Part shown: positions 22,651 through 33,426 of the stretch, one piece after another
How the letters are laid out: every line of letters begins with the position of its first letter
Numbering within the stretch: the first letter of the stretch is position 1
Source: Ectocarpus siliculosus
Lineage: Eukaryota > Sar > Phaeophyceae > Ectocarpales > Ectocarpaceae
DNA: 37,768 nucleotides
Assembly: GCA_000310025.1 (NCBI GenBank)
Contig: FN648075.1
Coordinates: 180,334 to 218,101, forward strand
Direction: 5' to 3'
The notes under the pieces: model-generated
Seen by the model: the letters and a program-made list of their open reading frames with translations, nothing else
Database searches by the model: none
Told to the model about the DNA's origin: nothing
Made by a program: the position numbers and the translations under genes

Positions 22651-24005
22651 CAGAGTAGGGGCCCCGGGCGACCCCTAGTGTCACGACGAAATATGGTCGC
22701 TATTCAGGGCATGTCGCTAAACCCGTTTTAGCGACCAGTGGTTGCGAAACCGGGATCCTCAATAGCGACTAGCGGTCGCTAAACCGGGAAAAAGCGCCAT
22801 TTCGTGGGACTGAAGGCCATACTTTTTTTTTTTTTTGTTCTTCACTTCAAAAGAGCGTTCACAGCACTAGTGCCGTTTATTCCAACCCGTGGTCACATAC
22901 TACTGTATTGCAGAAATCTTCTTGACCGGGTCATGTGTGCGTTGTATTGCAGCAGTCGGGAAAGAAGAAGCACCTTAGAGGGTGGACAACCGGGTAGTGG
23001 TTCCTATATGGAATGCATTCCAATCAACCAGCAAGCTTGTTGTACCCTCCGAAGGTTGTAGGATGTCACAACAAATGTACAGAGGGTGCCCTGTGTCGTT
23101 CCCGCATGCGGAACAATCTGTCCCTACATTTACATAGACCAACACAAAATAAACACGTAGACTATGCATACATGTAAGAAAGTCCGATCTGCGAATTATA
23201 AATAAACAAAGGTGGGAAAGGGGAAAAATTCATGGCAACGTCCCCCAAAAAACAAAACTAAAAACGCCATGGCACGGAGAAAGTTCGTGAACGCCCAAGC
23301 GGCAAAGAACCTCGCGCTGCTAGTGACTTCATTCTGCTACTGCTGTCGCGTGTACCGATCATGTTAACTAAACATTTCTCATATGTCCGTCTGTCGCTCT
23401 GGTTTCGCGGAGTGTGCTTCGTTGAACAACACCTTTGCCTTGCGCAGATAGTACGCTGCCTCGCTTAACCCACCTCCGCGCACTCTTCTAGCGATTCAAA
23501 ATGCGACGAGAGCTCCGAGTAGGGCGGCGGCGCCATCACTTCCCCACCCCCGCACCGCCACCTCTCCATCTACCTCTATCTCTCTTTGCGTTTGGGTGGA
23601 TTCGAGACGGGTGGGGAAGCATGCATGTTCTTGGATACACACGCGTGGCAGGTGAGGTGCATCGATCGATGCTCCACATTCTCACACCTTCGGTTCAGGC
23701 GTCCACCGCAGTCACCATGGCAAGCGTGCACCTGGGGTGCCCGCAGTTCAACATCCGGCTGTTTGCACCACTCTCCAATCGGCGCACGGCATGTTGCGTG
23801 TGTGTACGTGTCCCGCGGTGTTGTGTCCTTGTGTGTGGAGGAACGCGGGGTCTCCGCAAAAGTTGAACCGATGGTCGCTATTGCCTGATGAAAACAGCCC
23901 AATAAGTCGCTATTGAGGGTTCAACCGGTTTAGCGACCATGGTCGCTAAACCGGAGTGCAGCGGTGTCACGAGATTTGGGGGTCGCTAAACCGGGCCCCC
24001 CACTG
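22651..24005 (+). mobile_element. Probable non-autonomous TIR transposon with GGTCGCTAAACC subterminal repeats
   Basis: The left end starts CAGAGTAGGGGCCCCGGG. The right end, read inward, starts CAGTGGGGGGCCCGGTTTAG, so the termini are imperfect inverted repeats beginning CAG-G, as in many hAT-type elements. Within about 150 bp of each end the motif GGTCGCTAAACC (or TCGCTATT) and its inverse recur at least seven times, including the back-to-back pair TTTAGCGACCATGGTCGCTAAA at the right. Such arrays are typical transposase-binding subterminal repeats. The interior has no transposase but holds a SINE 3' fragment. No clean 8-bp target duplication is seen. Confidence 0.65.
22822..22905 (-). repeat. 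Truncated SINE (3' part)
   Basis: A poly-T run followed by CTTCACTTCAAA, CAGCACTA, TGCCGTTT and CCAACCCGTGGTCACA matches 36320-36395 of the fuller SINE copy. The A-rich tail therefore points to the left and the tRNA-like head is missing. It is nested in the TIR element at 22651-24005. Confidence 0.7.
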
Positions 24006-24236
24006 TACATATATCGTCTAGGACACTTGCATGAGGGTAAAAGCGGGGACGAAACCCAGCGAGATAGACGCGCTTTTTATGTCCTTGGCCAAAAACCCAT
24101 TCAAATGCCCACCGCCGCCGCTAAATGCAGCAACTACTTCTCTGTCATCCGGCCTGTGTTGTCGCCCCTTTCACATCATTATCATTACATCATTACGTCC
24201 GTGTACCGACCGAACTCGTTCTCCTTCTCTTCCAAG

Positions 24237-27200
24237 TGCCGCTTGGACCGTACCCGAACCATCTCACCGAGGACAAGTGCTTGAAGCTCCACGCCATATA
24301 CCGCGACGCCGTCAACGTGAGTGGTCGAGGACACGTGACAGGGGGATGGGTCTAGGTCTAAAGAAAAAGTACACCGGCGGCATGCAAATTTCGTGTTTTA
24401 TCCTCCCACATGTGCCGCAAGCGGCCTAACCTTGTAACCCCTCGGTGTGCATACAGCAGTACAGTGGGTGGAAGACATGCTTCGACTGCTGTGGGCTGTG
24501 GAGATATCTCGAACTGGGTAGTATTTCCTACTTTTTCTGTCTTTCTGTGTATTTTCCAAACATTGTAAAAACAATATGCATGTACGATATCCGAGAAGGC
24601 CAGACTGAGAATGTCCTTCCCGACCCCGCCTTCTTCTTGCGTGCCGCGGAGGATGAGAGTTTGTGACAAGTAAACCATCACCTGGCCGATGCGTCCGCTT
24701 GGTGTAGGCCGAGGGTGGCGCATGGCCACATGGGGAGGATTTTTTCGCCCACCCTCTCTCTCTTCTTGTTTTCTGTCTACTGCTGTTCCCGTTATCAAGG
24801 TTTTAGTATGCTTACCAGGGGGTCGTAATAGTAGATAACTTTCTTCGCTTGGCGCGCTTCTTGCTTGACGCTTGTACATCTGTATAAATCAACATCGCAA
24901 AACGATTTGATTGGCCAGGACACGGAGGAGATCGAGAGCATCGTCGCCTCCAAGCTGAGCGCCCTGAAACGGAAGCGTAGCCAAAGCGGCAGCACCATCC
25001 AGAATAGCACCGCAAACGCTGTCGGGTGGGATCAGGCCGGTGGGGGCACCGCAGAAGGCCGCAACACTCCGGGGGGTGGCGGCGGCGGCAGCGGCGGTGT
25101 GAAAGACAAGCAGGCATTGTCGCAACAACAGCAGCAGCAGCAGCAGCTGCCGAAGAAGAAGAAGAAGAAGGATAAGGCTCGCACGGCGGACGGCGGCGGC
25201 GGTGGGGGGGGCGGGGGAGGCGATGGCCAGCCGCCCAAGAAACGAAAAGGGAACTCCGGGAAGGATAGCAAAAGGTTCGCTTGTTGAATAGGATATGTAG
25301 TAGAAAAGGGCGGTCCGCAAATATGGTGGTACCAGAGACAAGGGGGGGGGGGGGGCGTACTCATTTGTTGCTTGCCGTAGTCATTTGACCATTGACCACC
25401 CGTCCCTTTCGAGACGGAGCACCGTTCCTACACCTACTAGAGACACCACCAACATTTGGGAGCTCTTTACGTTTCTGCCACAAACTCCATAAAAATTTCT
25501 TGCACATCTTATCCCCGTCCTCTAGGGCCTCTTGTGCCCACCATCTATCAAGGGGGGGGGGGGTTATACTCACAGTCCTGCATGTCGTAGTCGTTGTAGA
25601 CCATTGACCTCGCATCCCTACAAAGCCGGGACGGAGCACGCCGGGTTCTCACCGGACCAGGCTCTCACATCACCAAGCGCGAAGCACCGTGAGGTATTCG
25701 GTGAGTCGCATGAAGGGTGCGCTGCATCCTGCTAATTGTTTTGGCATCGTGTGCTTACTTCCTTGCATGCGGATGACAACCGCGTATGACTTAATTTATT
25801 TCTGGTGCTTTCACTTCCAGGGACATTTATAAGCACTGTGCAACTGCCTCGAGGGTGCTTGACCATTTTAACACAACATGGTGCGGTCATCCCCCGTTGC
25901 GCGGAGTGAGGGTTCTCGACCCCGCACAACTAGTCTATTCGCCCACCATTATGGTTACCGCAAAAAAAATAAACAGAGGAAAAAAGAAAGTGGTAACCCT
26001 GGTTGCCGAGGTCACCAAGTGCTCGGCTTGTTTTACAACGTCGTTGTCAAGCGACGAAAACACTGATGGCAAACACCGGGGGGGCGGGGGTTGGTGTACT
26101 CATAGCCGTACATGCCGTAGTCATTGGACCACTGACCTCGCATCCCTACAACGCCGGGACGGAGCACGCCAGGTTTTCACCGGACCAGGCTCTCACATCA
26201 CCAAGCGCGAAGCACCGTGAAGGGGGGGAGGGGGGGTGTACTCTTGTGTTTTGGATACCTTAGTTGTTAGACCATTGACCATGCGTCCTCGAGAGGACGG
26301 AGAATTGTTCCCACTGGACCGATCACCGATACGGGAGGGGTGCTCTGGTCGAGAGGAGGGAGACGAGCCAAGTCGACCCAACCTCATTTTGCAACGACCA
26401 CGTGAACGTAAAAACGCGCCTCTTTTCCGTCCCCCGCTGAAGCAATCATCCCCGCGCCAGCAGGGATCCATGTTGACCATTTGGTCGGGGATCTACAGCA
26501 TAGTCTATTGGACAAGGTTGCTGCTGCTTTTGCGGGGAAGGCTCGAGCAGAGCAGGAAGACAGGGGTTGGCCAGCATCTGTCGAAATCTGTCTAGACCCT
26601 ACACATCCAACAGAAGCAGGCGTCGGGTCAGCTCCACGGGTTCATCAACGGCATGAGGTCATACGTTTATCGCTGACAAATACAACGGCCAAATGTAACG
26701 ATGAGTACCTTCCTCCGCCAATGCATGCCGCGTGTGCTGCACACGCTCTGACTCGCGGAACTTTCCCAGGTCTGTTCCGCAGGGACCGGCGTGGGCTACG
26801 CGTACGCCCAAGGCCGGAGATCAGGTACGAGATCTTTTCTTTTTTTTTCTGTGTCCACTATTTTCCCGTTGACGTCCATGCCCAGCACGCGCTTCGATAT
26901 GGTTGCTTGCCCTCCACGTCGTGCTCGAAAGAAACATAGAGCTGCTCCCTCCTCCCTGTGCCGCTGTGTTACTTGCCGGGTTGGGTTTTGTTGTTTTGTC
27001 AGGTTGCCGCCAAGGTCGAGGACGAGGCGCTGTGGATCCTTGCCACGGTGGAAAAACACAACGAGAAAAAGGGTTTCTTCGTTGTCGTGGACGATGACGC
27101 CGGCGATGGCAAACGGAGGTGGGTGGATGTGTGTGCGTATTGTATTCAGCATCGACCGCGCTACCCGACTGATGAACGTCAAATGAGAAGGCGTCTGTCT

Positions 27201-29912
27201 CATTGCGCCTGGAAAAATAAAGATGCCTCTAAAGGTCATGATCTGGGCGTGCGTCTGGCGTGTTTCGTTAATTATTATCGATAGCGCTAACCGACTGGCC
27301 AATGACCAAGACGCCGGTCTTTCCAGCGCTCTTGTGTGCTTTTTTTTTAGCATCGACCGCCCTAACCGGCTGACCAATGAAAACATATCATTGTCAGCAG
27401 GTTGAATCGACGTCCCCGGCAGCGTGTGTTTGTAAAATATTATTAGCTTGCATCGGCCGCGCTATTGTAGTCTTTCGGCCAATGGCAAGACGCCAGTCTC
27501 GTGCATGTGACAAAAGGAAAGATGCGCCTCGTACTCCACACGGTATTTGCGTGCCCGCGCATTTCCCTTTTGCGCTGCCCGCGCTCACCAGTCGGCCGAC
27601 CAAGAGCTGTCGATCTCAGCCGGCAAGCAATTGTGTGTGAGTTTCGTCATGTGTCATAAACGCGCATAGACCGCGAAATATGTTTGAGCGCGATGATCCG
27701 AATAGCGAGGCGATTCCAACAACCTAGAGAACCGAAAAACGGCAGCAGCAACAACGAGTAAATGATCGGAGAAGAATTAAGTACAAGGGCGACCGAAAAA
27801 TGATCAGTCTTTCATCCCGGCTGTTCCACACAAGAGCCGAAAAACATCCTCTCATCTCAGCCTACGTCTCAGCCAAACAATGTTGTCTTCCCAGCGGGTG
27901 TAAGTTTGTTCTTTGATCACCAAGGTTCTTCTATCCGCTTTCTTCATGTCCCCTCCCAAAAACTACTCGTATTACAACAGTAGATCGCAGAAGGCTCTTC
28001 TTATCCATTTTCGTTCGTCTCTCCTTCCAGCTGTTGTAAGCTCCACCGCCTTAGGCTTTGTGTTCTACCGCTCTTGTCCCCTTCCTAACGTCTCGGTCCC
28101 TCGGTTCAGGCAATTCAAGCTCAGGAGAAGCAACATTCTGACCCTTCCGAGACCGGAGGAAGCCTCGGGAGCCATATTCCCGGTCGGCTCCCGGGTGATG
28201 ACCCTCTATCCCCAGACCACGACCTTCTACCCGGCTACCATCAGCGGCCCCTTCGTCGAAGGCAGGGTGAGATTTTCTTGCCGCGGCGGTTGTTGTTGCT
28301 CTGTTCAGGTGTACCTCCGTATACGTTTTCGTCTACTCGCTCCTTTTCGCACTTAGGTTGTACTTACTCCCTTGTTTCTTGGGTCTGGCACACGTTTGTC
28401 GTACATACAGATTTTCTTTTGTCGTGATGTTATGCACGTAAATTATGACGTGTTGTCCTCTGAGAATAACGCGCCGCCTAAAACACTTCGGCTTGAAACA
28501 AACGCCACCGGGCGCTCTCGAACGTACGTAGAGTAGCGGAGGATTAAAAGAAAGAAAAGACATCCCGCGGCGTTAAGTCCCCGAGGGCATCCATGTCTTT
28601 CATGCCGTCTAGGAAGCTTCGTGGCTCGAGCAGCACGCTTTAAGGGTATTCGTGGTAGACGAAACGGTCTATTGTGGTGGTTGTCGATACGGTGATGTTT
28701 TTTGGCCGTCATCTTGCTCTTCGCCCTTGGTTCGAAACCGCTCTTCGGGACTAATGGGCATGCACAAGGGTATCGCTTGATGCTGGGTGAGTCTAGCGGT
28801 ATTCCATACGGCGCTTGGGCGCTGCGCACCGGGACACTTGCGACAGCCAACTCGTGTATTTCTATTTATTAGCTGGAGTGCCGGGGCGGTGTTTGTTGCT
28901 TGATTGTTAAGCTGACGGCAAGCTTTGTGGAACTGTGACAACGGCAAAACGAACAACAACAAAACTCGGGAATGCTAATCACACCACCGGCACGATCAAC
29001 AGCGTTGCCGGAATGCGTGCGTTGGAAATTTTTTGTGCATGTGTCGGGGACGGCCACAAACAAGCAAAAACATGCGCGTGGCGTTCGCACCTTCTGTGCT
29101 TGAGTTTTTTTTTTTCGCTCTTGTTTTGGGAGAGTGTTTGTGTCAGGAGCCATCGCAAGGTTTTCGTATTAAGTAAACATGTTGGATAAAGCATACAATC
29201 GGGGGAGTTGGGTTAGGGTTAGGGTTAGGGAATACGGTCTGCGTACCCCCTCCCCGTTCTATTTCGTCATAAACTTGTTAATCGCGCGAAGGCGGTAAGA
29301 TTTGATGTTCACATAAAATGTCACGGCACGTGGGGTGGTGCTTGTTTGTTTGTTTTTTTGTGTGTTCTTGGATACTCATCTCCATCCCTCCGCGACCTTG
29401 ACACCGGGAGGGGGTATGGGAATTGCTTGGAATCGGCCATTTTTTGTTGCGGCGGAAGTATTCAGAGAGCTGCGGGCTCCGCCGCGGTTCTGGTTGTTGA
29501 TCGATTTCGACACGAGACGAAATATGTGTTCCGGGCTATTGTAGCTTTATTGGGACCGTTCTTGGAGGGATGGAACAGGAAATAGGGGGGAAGGGGCACG
29601 AAACGTATCACGAAAACGAGGCAAATTGCAGGAGGAGGAGAGAGCGAGAAGGGGGGAGAGAATCAGAGACGAGAGGAAGAGAGGAAACCAAGCACATGGA
29701 CAAACACAGAAGCGGATATTGGAAGCGAGCAATTAGTACCACGCCCATCAGTTGACCCGCCCTCTTTCCCATCTATTCCTCCCGCCATGGCCTGCCCTTA
29801 GGACGGCCGCATCGACTACTGCGTGATGCAGTTCCAAGACGACGACCCGACTCCGGAGGGAGTCCTTCCTCATTGGAGGCTACCCGCACGCTTCGTGCGC
29901 TATCGAAGTTGA
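24237..29912 (+). CDS. SGF29: SGF29 homologue, SAGA-complex histone H3K4me reader (5' end missing)
   Basis: SGF29 tethers SAGA-type acetyltransferase modules to H3K4me2/3 through a C-terminal tandem Tudor domain. Supported exons are 24237-24316, 24919-25274, 26770-26824, 27003-27118, 28110-28266 and 29802-29912, all GT-AG and in phase. Exon 1 of this set gives a helical LTEDKCLKLHAIYRDAV, matching the family's N-terminal helices. Exon 2 is disordered (poly-Gln, poly-Lys, poly-Gly, likely nuclear localisation). GDQVAAKVEDEALWILATVE opens the Tudor domain, followed by FFVVVDDD, then TLYPQTTTFYPA, then MQFQDDD and FVRYRS-stop. The acidic pair, the Tyr pair in LYPQTT-FY and the Phe in MQF match the human residues that bind the H3 tail and K4me3. 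A start codon exon upstream of 24237 was not resolved; a frame at 24031 reading KPSEIDALFMSL is a weak candidate. Confidence 0.9.
25342..25440 (+). repeat. G-tract repeat head fragment in SGF29 intron
   Basis: A G run followed by CGTACTCATTTGTTGCTTGCCGTAGTCATTTGACC resembles only the first 70-90 bp of the G-tract repeat family. It lies in the SGF29 intron 25275-26769. Confidence 0.6.
25549..26090 (+). repeat. G-tract-headed repeat, copy C (in SGF29 intron)
   Basis: It starts with a G run and TTATACTCACAGTCCTGCATG, then runs collinearly with copy B through the shared blocks to GATGGCAAACACCGGGGG. It is oriented the same way as the host gene. Confidence 0.8.
26078..26233 (+). repeat. G-tract repeat, copy D, partial
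   Basis: It begins in the terminal G tract of copy C (GTACTCATAGCCGTACATGC) and contains only the first 140 bp of the family, ending at GAAGCACCGTGAAGG just before another G tract. Back-to-back copies sharing a G tract suggest joining through the homopolymer. Confidence 0.7.
26221..26330 (+). repeat. G-tract repeat head, diverged copy E
   Basis: A G-rich tract is followed by TGTACTCTTGTGTTTTGG, TTGTTAGACCATTGACCATG and CGTCCTCGAGAGGACGGAG. Only the head region is recognisable. Confidence 0.5.
27147..27620 (+). repeat. Degenerate repeat units in SGF29 intron 27119-28109
   Basis: A block resembling ATCGACCGCGCTAACCGACT followed by GGCCAATGA recurs near 27150, 27284, 27352, 27452 and 27585, partly followed by AAGACGCC-GTCT. 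The spacing is irregular (about 70-135 bp). It may be a decayed minisatellite. Confidence 0.5.
28267..29801 (+). other. Last intron of SGF29; holds a telomere-type tract
   Basis: A 1.5-kb GT-AG intron, phase 0 at both sides. No nested gene is recognised. It contains a poly-T run at about 29105 and the TTAGGG tract at 29208-29230. Confidence 0.65.
29208..29230 (+). repeat. Interstitial telomere-type repeat (TTAGGG)n
   Basis: TTGGG followed by three TTAGGG units. TTAGGG is a common eukaryotic telomere unit, including in brown algae. The tract is short and intronic, so it is not a chromosome end. Confidence 0.8.
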
Positions 29913-31197
29913 CGGGGGGGACTTGTCCTGTCAACTTGTGATGTCGGTTGCGATTACAGTAGGTCCCTCGTGTCACCGCAATTTTCGAGGCGCGCGCCAA
30001 GTTGTATGTGTATAGCAAACCTCGTGTATAGGATTGATGGGCCCCGACGGGCTGGTGGTGATGTTGCCCAACTCGGGCAAGGAACAACTATTCTAGGGCA
30101 AATCCGATTTTAGGTGGTATTTGTACACACACCATCCAGAAAAGAAAAGAAAACGACACCGCCGTGTTCAACAATTGCCGATAATATATTCTAAGAGGAT
30201 TGGCGCCCTTGGTTGATGCAAGCCGCGTTCCCCAATGTACATGTACCCACACAATCCAAAGGCAGAAAGTAGTAAATATGCCTCCTACCTGCCTAAAGCG
30301 TCAGCCTATAGCGTCAGCCTCCTTCACGAGGAAAGCGACACGTGGATGATGATTGGAAGCGTAGCAGTGTGTTGAGACGTACCGTAAATGTTGGCTGTTT
30401 ATCGATTGTCCCCACCTAGTCATGGTTGGTTGCTGTTCCCCCTTCGGCGGGGGTTGCATATGGTGAAACGATTGTTGCCGTCCATTTTTTTTTTTTTGCC
30501 TGAAGAGCTCCCGCTTGTGGTGGGTCGGGAGGGAGCTCTGGTCGAAACCTGTCCGTCCGCGGCAGGAGGCTGTTGATTAATAAAGCACACCAGAGTAAAA
30601 CAGTAAGCGGGCCGGGGGTAGAGCCCCGCCGGCCAGACTCTGCACCCGACACATTAAAAACATGCAATTCTTTTCCTTCGTGTATGACGTTGGAAATCTG
30701 TTTTGCGACTGCGGCACTTTCCCTGGTTGGAAAGTATGGCTTCTGGTTTATCATGCGAGAATCGGCGGCATGTACATGCTCTTCCCCGTCGTGGCATTTC
30801 GCTCAAAACAACATCTCGACACCGGATTGTGTGTGAAAAAACAATACAGCTGTTCCGTTACAGGCGGTTGTCTGGAACGGACAGTGTACTTTGTACGACG
30901 ACATTATCGCCCTTTTACGTTTTACATGGGCTGCTTCTAATTTTATCAAACGAGAGAGTGACCAGAACCCGATCTACAGCAACGGTGTTGCCACGTTGCC
31001 ACACGACCGCCACAAGTTCGCTATTTACAGTCTCTAGCAAACTGTCGCTTCCGACCTCTATATCGCAACCCACCACACACACACGACGCACGACCATTGA
31101 TCCCCCGCACACGCGTTGCACAAACAGTTAAAAATCCATATTAAGTTTACTCCCGCGTCTTTTGTTTCCACCTCTTGCTTTCCACCTTTACCCTTGG
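29913..31197. other. Intergenic region between SGF29 and the GNAT gene
   Basis: Convergent gene ends lie on both sides. No exon is recognised. It includes a poly-T run (about 30486-30498) and CA-rich stretches near 31070-31090. The 3' UTRs of both genes presumably lie here. Confidence 0.3.
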
Positions 31198-33036
31198 CTA
31201 CGTTCCATCCGGCGGCGGGATGGGCGCAATCATGGCCCGCGGCAACCCCAACTCCTCCTCCGCCCTGACGAACCCCATGTCTTCGTAGAAGCCGAACAGC
31301 CCGCCGGTGCCGTTGTCCTCCACCACGATCAACGCGAACCGGAACCCCCGCCGGGCGAGGCTGCGCATCGCCTCCAGAAAAAGCCGCTTGCCCAAGCCCA
31401 GCCCCCGATACCGAGGGTCGACGAACACGTACTTGATCGGCGGCACCGGGACGCCCACGAGCGGGGACCCCTGCTGCCGCGCCGCCAGCGGCGAGTCCCC
31501 CGCGACGACCTGCTCCCTTCTTGCTGCCGCGGCCGCGGAGGACGTAGAAGAAGACCCGAACAGCTGTTGCAGCGCCGCGTCCATGCGGGGAGAGGCGCCC
31601 GCGTCGGTGCTCAGGCCCGCCTTCCCCACCTGTCGCCGCCGGGACCAAGGGAAACGCCTTCGAAGCACGGCTTTCAGAGTAACCTCGCCCGGCTTGTCGG
31701 CCCCGATAACCCCCCGCCGCCACCAAGAGGACACCCCCCCGTCCTCGACGAGGTCAATCACGGGGCGCCCAGCAGAGTCCACGACGGGGACGTCCATGCC
31801 CGCCAACCCTTGGCGGTAGTACCGGTGCGCCAGGGTGGTGTTCATCCGTTGGAGATAGTAGCTCCGCGGGGGGTCGACACCCGCGGGTGCCGTCCCGGCT
31901 GCCGCAGCTGCTGCCGCACCGCCCGCCGGCGGTGGGTGCCTCCCGTCGGCCGCTTCGGCACCGAGGTCCGACCCGCTGGCCACCCAAACCCGATCCAGGA
32001 TATCCTGATCTCTGATCCAAGGCGCGTCTATGTGCCACGCGGGCGAGCCCCACTGCCACCGAGCGGACTCCTCCGCCACCGACGGGTGCTGAATAGAGGC
32101 GAACCCCCTCAGCAGCAGCACCGGCGGGTGCTCTTGCCTAGACCCTTCGCTGTTCCCGCTGCCCGCCGGCGCGCCATCCCCGTGAGGTATTCTCAACGAC
32201 GCGTGGCGAAGTTTTCCAGAGAATATAATCCCCGTCCCTTGGCCGCCTGGCCGAAAGCACTCCCCGCGCTGCTCCAAGCACACCGCCCAGGGGCACGGCA
32301 GGAGGGCGTCTTCGGCGCTTAAAGCCACGGAGAACGTGAGGAGCGATCTACTCCGTCTGAACTCGCTCGCCTCGATCGACAGCTGCGGCTGCTGCCGCTG
32401 CTGCTGCTGCTGCTGAAGTTTCGCTGATGCTGCCGCTGCCCCGTCCACGGCTTCATGACGTGTCCCTACCGACCGCCCTCGTCCTTCTTCCGGCAGGGCT
32501 TCGTCCCGCAGCCCGTCAACGTCCAACCCGACCTTGCACACGAACAACGCGTTCACGGTGATACTACTCTCCGGGACGCCGTACAACCCGGCGACGCGCG
32601 CGCGGACCCTGTCTCCCGCCTTCCCGTCCCAGAGCGCGCGAGAGAGCGGAAGGTTCTCGAGACTGGTCCCCAAGGCGCGCGTCCCCAGGTCCCCGTCCCA
32701 CGGTGCCCAATCGTCGACTTTAAGAGCTTCACGGACGATAGTGTTGCAGTCCCTGGGAGAGATTAGCCCCCCCAGCCCGACACGCATGAGGGAGTTTCCG
32801 GCGGGGAGGCTTGTTGCGTCCGGGGAGGAGGTCGGCGTCCGCGACAAGGCCCACGCTGATCGGGCGCGGGCGTACAGCCGCCGCAGATTCTGTCGAGCTT
32901 TGCTGACCGTGTTAGCCTCGCCCGTCCGGTCGCGCTGCTGTAGCCACACGGTAGACATCTCCGACCTGGAGATAATCTTAACTACGCTCTGTGGGGAAGA
33001 TGGTGGTCGTTGGAAGCGTGCGGCGTATTGGTGCAT
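31198..33036 (-). CDS. GNAT acetyltransferase-domain protein with degenerate oxygenase-like N-terminal half
   Basis: One long frame of about 600 codons. The C-terminal 80-90 residues form a GNAT N-acetyltransferase core: IKYVFVDPRYRGLGLGKRLF with the RxxGxG acetyl-CoA loop, the following helix EAMRSLARRG, then ALIVVEDN and GFYEDMGFV. The substrate is unknown. The first half resembles 2-oxoglutarate/Fe(II) oxygenases: LLTFSVALS, a late FSGKLRHASLRI and LLLRGFASI. The usual HxD metal pair is not there; the position reads FRRSRS. A Gln-rich insertion (about 32395-32415 on the plus strand) and Ala/Gly/Ser loops separate the blocks. The frame is open to the ATG at 33036, but TTCCCCACAG at 32989 looks like a splice acceptor, so the sure coding part is 32988-31198 and exon 1 may lie upstream. 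Confidence 0.78.
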   Translation of the reverse strand: MHQYAARFQRPPSSPQSVVKIISRSEMSTVWLQQRDRTGEANTVSKARQNLRRLYARARSAWALSRTPTSSPDATSLPAGNSLMRVGLGGLISPRDCNTIVREALKVDDWAPWDGDLGTRALGTSLENLPLSRALWDGKAGDRVRARVAGLYGVPESSITVNALFVCKVGLDVDGLRDEALPEEGRGRSVGTRHEAVDGAAAASAKLQQQQQQRQQPQLSIEASEFRRSRSLLTFSVALSAEDALLPCPWAVCLEQRGECFRPGGQGTGIIFSGKLRHASLRIPHGDGAPAGSGNSEGSRQEHPPVLLLRGFASIQHPSVAEESARWQWGSPAWHIDAPWIRDQDILDRVWVASGSDLGAEAADGRHPPPAGGAAAAAAAGTAPAGVDPPRSYYLQRMNTTLAHRYYRQGLAGMDVPVVDSAGRPVIDLVEDGGVSSWWRRGVIGADKPGEVTLKAVLRRRFPWSRRRQVGKAGLSTDAGASPRMDAALQQLFGSSSTSSAAAAARREQVVAGDSPLAARQQGSPLVGVPVPPIKYVFVDPRYRGLGLGKRLFLEAMRSLARRGFRFALIVVEDNGTGGLFGFYEDMGFVRAEEELGLPRAMIAPIPPPDGT

Positions 33037-33426
33037 AGGGCGTCAACAACGGGTGGGTGACATCGGGCTTCATGTTCATCACTCGTCTGTTGACGAGAAT
33101 GTTGCTGAGAAAGTTGGGGGAAGCGTTGGACGGGGAGCAGGAAACCAATGGCTTGGACTGGAGGGGCTCGAGCTTGTGCCCCGCGTCTTGCGCACGCTTT
33201 GCGCTTGAGCAAAATCGCGGTAATTGTATGTTTTCACCCTTCAGGATTACAACGATCCACGCCGACAGCCGATATTTCTCGTTCTTTTCTTCGAGGAGCA
33301 TGCTACAAGGTCAGCAGGCTGCCGCGTGTCCTTGAAATATTCATTCATGAACATCCTGAATTGAAATGTTTGACTCTGATCACTACTATGTGGAGGTCAA
33401 ATATATCTTACACACTTCAAATATAC

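Noticed and set aside
25032-25364. Minus-strand Phe/Pro-rich frame at the SGF29 exon
   Set aside because: Complement of the GGN, AAG and CAG runs of SGF29 exon 2.
26481-26939. Plus-strand frame DLQHSLLDKVAAAFAGKARAEQ as an extra SGF29 exon
   Set aside because: The flanking SGF29 exons (25274 and 26770) already join in phase (2 to 2), so no exon is needed here. It could still be a remnant of something else.
28725-28745. B-box-like GGTTCGAAACC as part of a tRNA gene
   Set aside because: No acceptable A box or foldable cloverleaf at the right distance upstream.
31162-32322. 386-codon plus-strand frame opposite the GNAT gene
   Set aside because: The antisense frame is Arg/Pro/His-rich. The minus-strand frame carries the recognisable GNAT motifs.
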